A stretch of DNA of 64,000 nt from contig NW_024468910.1 of NCBI RefSeq assembly GCF_011745365.1, forward strand, positions 2,322,068 to 2,386,067, read 5' to 3'. The first letter of the stretch is position 1. The number at the start of each line of letters is the position of its first letter. The notes beneath the pieces were generated by a model. It ran no database searches, had not been told where the DNA came from, and worked only from the letters and a program-made list of their open reading frames with translations. The position numbers were made by a program, and so were the translations under genes. Below are positions 57,043 through 64,000 of the stretch, in pieces. Source of the stretch: Cryphonectria parasitica EP155 (taxonomy: Eukaryota > Ascomycota > Sordariomycetes > Diaporthales > Cryphonectriaceae).

Positions 57043-60000
57043 GGGGCCTCATATATTCCCGAGAACTGCCCCATACTGTCACCATCTCATTTGTATCATC
57101 TTCACTATCGTTTCATTTTTTTTGTGGAGTTTTGGTTTAGTTCTTTACGCCGCGATCCTCCTTCTGGTCTTACTTATAAGGCATCTATCGATTCTGGAAA
57201 TCCGCAACGGGGTATGCAACTATCTCCAGTGGCGCTGGGAACTCACCAGACAACGCAACGACATTCACAGGCGTCAACGGGTCCAGACAAACATGAGGAA
57301 CTGGACACTAAATTCTTCTTCGGTCAGCACCACGGGGTTCATGGATACAACCCAGCGATTGATCATTTCTTAAGATACCCGAAGCGTGCATTGTACCCAG
57401 GATAGACGGCAGCGATATCACTTGAAAAGGCAACAATTACAAAGTGATCGCACGACGACATGACTACATCTGGACAGATGCCTTCGATTCGACACCTCCA
57501 GAACGGTGGTTCCAAGCGGCAAACATTGTCTTTCACTACGGCGGAAGAAGAAGAGAAGAGAGAGAGAGAGAAAGGCAGAAACAGATTGGATTAACAAAAG
57601 CGAGCCCTTCGCCTTGTTTGGGTCACTGGCGTGCACGGCGCTGCATGTGCATATCGGAGGAATGGCGGGCGTCATTAAAAGTATCCTTCCACCATTGCGG
57701 TGACCAGATAGCAAGATCCACTGGGCTGGATTGTGTATTTATTCAACAATCGTTAGGACTGCAAATTTTCATGGAAAGCATGTGTCTGCAGTCAATTAGG
57801 AACCCAGCGACTCTCAATACTGTCCGGCACATCTGCCGAACTTTATGTAAAGAGCTGTCACGAATAAGGAAAAGAGGAAAAATATGCCCTTTTTGCTTCA
57901 GTTAGAGGGAAATTGAAGCATTCATTGACGGGACTCATGTTGCTTCGTTCTCAAATTGTCGAGAGCAGTGAATCTACTTGTCACTACGTCGAACCAGACG
58001 GAATGTAACAATGGAAGTACACCATTCATTTAAGATACTTGGGCAGTTATCCGATAGTGAGCACAACAGCCGCCCGCGTTGCCTGCGCCGTCCACCGGTT
58101 CTAAAGGAAGCCGAGCACCTGGGCAGGCCGCAGTGTCTCATCAACAGCCAGGACATCCTCGCCTTTCTTTCGCGGCCCGCCGTTGTTAGTGTCATCAAAC
58201 TTCTTCTACGGCAAGCTGGGCCGACAGGAGAACGAGCGGAGAGCGAGGATATGCTCGCGTGCAGAGGCGCGACGAGGAGATGGTGTACTAGAATTTGCGA
58301 GTGCACAAGTGCGGTGGCGGTGAGAGTGTGCGATGAGAAGAGGGCGTCCTTACCAGGACCACACACGTGCCAGGAGAACATAAAGGCGGAGACGGTTGAG
58401 ACTTTCTGCATATATTCACAGTATCACTAGGATCGGATCTACGGATGCTGTGCGAGCACGCAGACAGATGATGGGCGCTGGGATGGCACGAGGGACAGGT
58501 GGGAGCCGTCTCATGATGGGCATCACCAATCGACCCAAGAATCAGGAAATTTCGTCCAGATATGATCTACGACTTCTTTTATTTCCCTGCATTATCCGTC
58601 GTACCTTGTCTTATTTAGATTCTCCAGCACTCGATATCATACCACAACTTCAGCAACTCCTCCAACCCCTTCATTGGACAGCCTGTAACCCCCTGCGGCC
58701 CCATGATATTGCATCTTGTTGTCTCAATCCACCTGGGCTCTTAGAGATTGATACATAGTTTCTGCTGCAGCGTTGTACATCTTCCCTCACATTTTGGGTA
58801 ACCTTCTCTATGAGATTAATATGCACCTAGGCATAATATTAAGGAAGCTACCTAGGTACCTTTTGGAGTAGTTGTGGGTTGTTTCAGTTTAATTGCCTGA
58901 CCCATCATATTGCAGGAATGGTTCTGATAATTCCTTAGTGTGAGAATCAACAGCAAGTCATGTCTTCTCAAATTAGAAGTTTGAGTAACCTTGACTTGTC
59001 GGACCAAAATAGCCCTTTTCCTTTCTGATGTTGCTTCCAAATGCCCAGTATTTATATACTTACTTTTTATTTTAACCCCCCCCCCAAATAATATCCCCCC
59101 AAATTGCTTGAGTACATCAATAATATCATTTAGTTAATTACCTTGAGGTTCTCAAAGAAAAGTTGTGTGAGTCCGACCGTTACGCAGCTATATAGGCCAT
59201 AGTCCCCTTCCAGTCAGCTGGGAGTGGTCACTCCTTTTAGCTGTCGCATCAAAGTACCCTCAGCTTCTAATACTCAAATTCTTTACAAATCTTGCCCGTG
59301 TTTGCCGATGGTGTAATTTCGAAAAAGATCTAATGGCAACTTCCGCCATGGCTTCAAGAACGACATGTTCTTAGTCCTTTGAACCGTGACGATGACAATT
59401 GCATCGCCCGTTGGGTCCTCGGCAACGGCTGGAAAATTCGCAACCAGAACAGCCCTAAGTGGAAGATCGTCACTCTCTGAGTGAGTCTCATAAGTTCTAT
59501 GGACAGATTATACGCTGGTTCAGGACGAACTTCCGCAGCAAGTTTTCCGACCTGCGGAAGTGGCACGCCTGGCGACACTTCCCCTGGGGTGTCTATGCCA
59601 TCTACAGCTCGGCCATGACCAACATCGGCGACTGTCTGGGCCTCCCTCACGGTTTGCACCCTCAGCCGCACCAGCTTCTGCACCGAGTCCGCCCACGGAC
59701 CTCTGGCCATGGCGCTCGTGACAAGGCCGCACAACGTCGGTGTTCTCCAGCTCATGGTGCACTGAATACTAGATCTGGGGCTTACCAATTCGCTTGAGGT
59801 CGCGGCTGTTCCAGCTGTGATCATAGAAAATGACGGCACATTACAGCTTGATGAGGGAATACCGGATCTTGGTAGCGAGGATCCAGATGATCCTCTTCTT
59901 CATGACACTAGATTCTTTTTTGTAGTCAACTCAAGTACAACCGCACTGGGTTGAGCTTCTTTCATTGCGCAATGCACCCGCATTTGCACAGGTCCACCGA

Positions 60001-63000
60001 CGACGAGGACTCAAGGGCATCCGAGTGGGTGTTGAGAAGCAAAAGTCGAAATATAGGAGGGAAATTGCCGTATCCTTTGGCAGAAGTGTATTGCACTACA
60101 TAGCCTGGGATAGAGAGGATCGGATTATTGAATGGCACAGCTTCTCTTAGGCTTCTTTCATGGTCCGGATTAGCACAGAGAGGGGTAGCAAATTCAAATA
60201 GTGAGGTTTAATTTTAATATCCGGCAATAACCTTGAAGGGATAACGATAGTGACGGGACCATGTTGTGCCCGAGGTATGTCAAATGAAGAGACAAGCCGA
60301 GACCTTTCAAGCCTGGCATATATGTCTTCTGTATGTACACGAAGCGAATATTTGTATGTCACCATCGACATCTTGGCACATTCTCACCCGTGCCTAGAGT
60401 TCCATGTCTCTTCAAGCATGAACGATTGCATCGACAATGCCTGCGAGTACCTACGGGCATCTTGCTCCGTTAAAGGTGTTTGTTCAAGGATAGGGCTGAC
60501 CATCACTTGGTCGGTGAAGCCTTGTGCAAAGCCATCATTGTGATGTGAACTGGACGTCGCCAGAGTCGAATGGCCTTTGCCTTCTCGCTTTGATCTGGAG
60601 CCGCTGTGGCCGCCCTTGACTGAAGGGACGCGACTTCGTCTGTGGAGTGTGCCGGAGGTTCGACTGCCGCTGGATGAGGCTTTTGTGGTATGACGGCTTT
60701 GGCCTTTTGATGTGGCACGAGAATGTTCGGACTCGGACAGGTTCTCGACAGCGTAGGGACCGTGGTGATCGGGTAGGGCAGCGGCCTGCACAATGACTGG
60801 ACACACCAACTCGGTAGAGCCAGGCTGTCTTATGTCAACCGGGTTCTTGTACAACGATGATAGTTCATCGACAGAAGAGAAAGAGAGAGTCAGCATACCT
60901 CCCCAAGAGGAACGTGCAAGTCCAACTCCATGTTGCACATAAAACACAACGGTCGTGAGGATTGAGACAGGTACCGATGGTCTGTCCGTTGACTACTAGT
61001 AGAGTATGACCGTGACGGCCCCAAATTGGCCATTCTTGTTGAAGTTTGCTAGGTGAAAGATTGCCAGAGCCTTTGGGCACCTGCCTGGCTCTTCGTGGAG
61101 AGAAGTGATATCCCACTAGAGCAGAGTCATGGAGATATATATCATCACCTGGCTGCCCCAGGTCCGTGGCGATCCAGGCCCGAAAGCGCCACCCAATTTC
61201 AGAACGCATTCTCCCGTAATTACGCAAAAGAAGGAAAACCAAAAACCTGTTCATCATTCCACTCAAGCATGTCTTAGTATCGTCAATATAGCTTGCTCTA
61301 AAATTAGACCCCCAATGCAGCCTCTTCGTCTGCACGCGTTACACTAGTCTGCATAGGTGCCTGTGGCCAGCTTGCCGATCATTCGAGGCCAGAGGCTGAG
61401 CAGGTGTACAGAATTACTGAACCGTAGATGGTTGGTCCGAGTTCTGCCGTGAACATGTGATTGGAACGTGGACGGTGGCTGAGCATGTACAGGTATCCAT
61501 TACACTGCAGCTTACATGGACTGGTCTCAGTGGTCATACTGCATGAGCCTATTGCTTCTGGTCTTGCTGACTAAATTCAGCCGCTGTGTTGAGAAGGTGA
61601 TTGACTGACCGCTGCGTCTCAGCTTGACACTTTTGCTTCTACTTTTTCCGTCTCGTCTGTCTTCCTGGCAAGAATTTCAACATGGAAAATTCAATCACAT
61701 GTCTTAATTCGCTCAACACTTAGCCCCTCTTCTTCTGCTCAGCCGGCCCTGATTCTCTCTTCGTTTTCATGTGTGTGAAGCCAAAGTACTATCAACCGGT
61801 GCCCACTCCCCTTCTCCCTCTTTCCCGGGTAGCCCGAGGTGTTGAAATTACTTTCTCACAGTTGGACGGGCCTATGTTGAGGTAAGTCGCACAACGTGCT
61901 CGGTCAGCGGCCGAGTTGAGCCGTTGTGCTTCTTTTCCACGCCACCCGCCCCCTCTTCCTTTTCTTTCTTTCTTTCGAGAGGGTAAAAACAATCCTTGGC
62001 AGCCACTCAGCCTCTCACTGAGACACAGACGCCCCCCCCCCCTCCTTCGCTTCCTATAGCAAGCGCTTGTTGTGTAATTCGTTAACGGCCGTTATCGGGC
62101 TCAACTGTCGCAATTGTGCATTTTCTTTTTCTCAAAAAGCTACGTACAGTTTGATTCTGAACTTTGGTAATTACCAAGCAACATCAGCAGTAATGGCATC
62201 TCGAAGCATCTTTACCAATATTCTCAACGTTATGGCCAGAATCATGAGTTGATTACGTACGAATCTCTGATGAGTTGATTCACATGCCACATGCACCACA
62301 GCTTCCGGGGTCATCTGCGATATCGCTTTCTCTAAACTACTTCTCGGCGACCATCGTAATCATGTCCTCGATATGGTCAGACCTGGATCTACATTTGCTT
62401 TTGAGTCTCACAAGTATCTATGGCAGTATTTGTCGCTGTGTGAACGGCTTGTGGCTTGTTTGAGATCATAGCTTGACCTATGATGACCGAAACAGCACAA
62501 GTTCACTCTAACACCACGCCACAAAGACGCAGCGTCTCTTACATCCTATAGCTAGTAAGCTGCGATGTATGAAAATTTTGTCATCACATACTCATTGTTT
62601 TGAAAATATTCAGTGAGACTATTTGAGCACTTGAAAGGGCTTCTTGGCTCTTCCGGTCGTTTGGTTTCGGTCTATTGTTCTTTCGTTGCCATCGTTTTGG
62701 GATCAGATTTGGCCATCTATACTACAGTTGGATCTATCCATCCTATACAACACTAACTCAAGTAAATGGATCCCTGCGTGTTCATACCATACAATAGAAC
62801 GAAGAGGCCGCTTTGGTTCTTTGTAGGCACAGCTTTTGGACTTTGTATGGGTTTTTGGTCACTCCCACTGTGCATGTGTCCCGTACTTCTGCGTATCCTC
62901 TTCTTTGTCCAAACAAACATTACGACCGTTGCTACAAAGCATCTGGTCATTTAACCAATGAAGCGACTATTCCTGCCTCCTCTAGATTGCGCCACTTCTG

Positions 63001-63237
63001 TGATTTGTATTTTGTTCAGGTGGTCCAGCATAGCTTCAAGGCTGAGTGCTCTGGGCCTGCGTTTTGCCTAACGCTTCAAAGTCTTTTTCTCCACGGCTGT
63101 CCGCAACAACTGCCACCTTTTACATGCGCTGATCGATTCTCCGTTGCCAAGTATGTCCGTTCAGGACCTGCATCAAACTTTATGTGAGGCATTTTACTTC
63201 TTCTTGAACGTGGCCCATCGGGGATGAATCGAATAAT
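57043..63237. other. Gene-poor, relatively AT-rich region, 6.2 kb
   Basis: No complete gene supported. Protein-like fragments: plus 58011-58430 (139 codons from a true ATG, start MEVHHSFKILGQLSD); plus 59393-59797, where a 45-nt GTGAGT...TTCAG intron could join two frames; minus 61335-60865 and minus 60947-60384 (Ser/His-rich tail ending NSRHG). These may be eroded genes. C run at 62032-62042; AT-rich patches near 58800-59150. The segment before 63238 should include the GPCR promoter and leader. Confidence 0.45.
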
Positions 63238-64000
63238 ATGGTGCTGTACGAACCAAGCGAGAGGCAGGACACGGTCTTCAGCACGATCGAACGTGTCTGC
63301 TCGGTATTCTCTCTCTTTGGATGCATTTTTATCATCTCAACATTTGCACTCTCCAAGCCATTCCGGAAGCCAATCACTCGGCTCTTTTTCTACGCATCAT
63401 TTGGCAACGTGATGAACAGTGTGGCGACACTTATGGCGACGTCATACGTGAACAATCCGAACTCAGCAGCCTGCCAATTCCAAGGGTTTTTAATCCAAAT
63501 GTAAGATGATGACCATCTTCCGCCCATCAAGTTGTTAATGTTAATACTGTGGCCAAGGTTTATTCCGGCCGATGCGTTCTGGTCACTCGCTATGGCGGTC
63601 AATGTCTATCTGACATTCTACCGGAAATACGACGCGCACGATCTGAGAAGAATGGAATTGACTTACCTGATCCTCTGCTACGGTGCACCATTTGTTGTGG
63701 CTTTTACCTTTATCTTTGTCTCCACTCCAAGCAAGGGCCGGATGTATGGTGATGCTTCCCTTTGGTGCTGGGTCAGTAGCCCATGGGATATCTGGCGCAT
63801 CGCTACATTTTATGGTCCAGTCTGGTAAGTCGTCGATTCCTGACCACTTTTGCCTGCCTGGTAGGTACTGATCCGTTACTTGACAGGGTAGCAATATTTA
63901 TCACGTTCTTTATTTACATCCGGACCGGTGGACAAATCTACCACAGGTACAAGGCTCTCAAATCCCTGAACTCATCTAATCGCCTGGCCGAACAGCGGTA
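63238..64000 (+). CDS. cAMP-receptor-like/Git3-type G-protein-coupled receptor, 3' end cut by the window
   Basis: Seven-helix plasma-membrane receptor expected to signal through a heterotrimeric G protein. Visible exons: 63238-63500, 63558-63824 and 63887 onward. Introns are 57 bp (GTAAGA...CCAAG) and 62 bp (GTAAGT...ACAG), and the joins give FLIQM-FIPADAFW and FYGPVW-VAIFIT. The visible 214 residues include a short N-terminus (MVLYEPSERQD), TM1 about 19-38, TM2 about 48-68, TM3 about 84-108, TM4 about 122-143 and TM5 about 169-190. A Cys79 loop residue and the SLWCWV motif (Cys158) form the usual extracellular disulphide pair. SLWCWV...WRIATFYGPVW matches the Dictyostelium cAR-like/Git3 class of fungal GPCRs. 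The third cytoplasmic loop begins GGQIYHRYKALKSLN. The remaining helices and tail lie beyond the window. The ligand is unknown; fungal members are linked to nutrient or stress sensing. Confidence 0.88.

Overview
The window is nuclear DNA of a filamentous ascomycete, most likely a Sordariomycete. Genes are split by short spliceosomal introns (GTAAGT/GTATGT donors, CTAAC/CTGAC branch sites, YAG acceptors). Intergenic spaces run to several kb and are full of microsatellites and long G/C homopolymers. Products match fungal families: the Spp1 subunit of COMPASS, Sco1, a long fungal-type choline kinase, mitoribosomal protein mS45, a fungal GH16 glucanase and a cAMP-receptor-like GPCR. An intron-bearing tRNA-Lys(CUU) agrees. 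Splice junctions below were worked out by eye from reading frame and consensus sites; none is backed by transcripts.

Layout. 3.5-13.1 kb is a housekeeping block. SPP1-like (-) and SCO1 (+) diverge from a 567-bp spacer, then come choline kinase (+) and a probable BLOC-1 CNL1-type subunit (-) with a His-rich tail. 16.1-25.1 kb holds three minus-strand genes: a membrane-anchored GH16 endo-glucanase, a CECR5-type HAD hydrolase, and a large coiled-coil protein whose start codon is unresolved. 25.1-29.8 kb shows no gene I can support. 29.8-33.8 kb has tRNA-Lys(CUU), mS45 (+) and a PTP-like phosphatase (-).

33.8-49.2 kb is a gene-poor, accessory-looking stretch. I found two very small split genes there (37.3-37.6 and 44.2-44.6 kb) encoding 76- and 92-aa cysteine-rich proteins with related FW-x-C/YCG zinc-ribbon-like cores. 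They are easy to miss because each exon is short. 49.2 kb carries a four-TM MARVEL protein, 54.6-57.0 kb a conserved-looking disordered protein with an 855-bp first intron, and 57-63.2 kb is again gene-poor. The window ends inside a GPCR gene that starts at 63,238.

There is no operon logic. Known themes are mitochondrial function (Sco1 for cytochrome oxidase copper loading, mS45 for translation), chromatin (COMPASS), phospholipid synthesis (choline kinase), cell-wall glucan (GH16) and membrane or signalling proteins (MARVEL, GPCR). The best candidates for something undescribed are the paired small zinc-ribbon genes, the in-frame stop-free intron of mS45, and the coiled-coil gene with no usable ATG over its first 220 codons.
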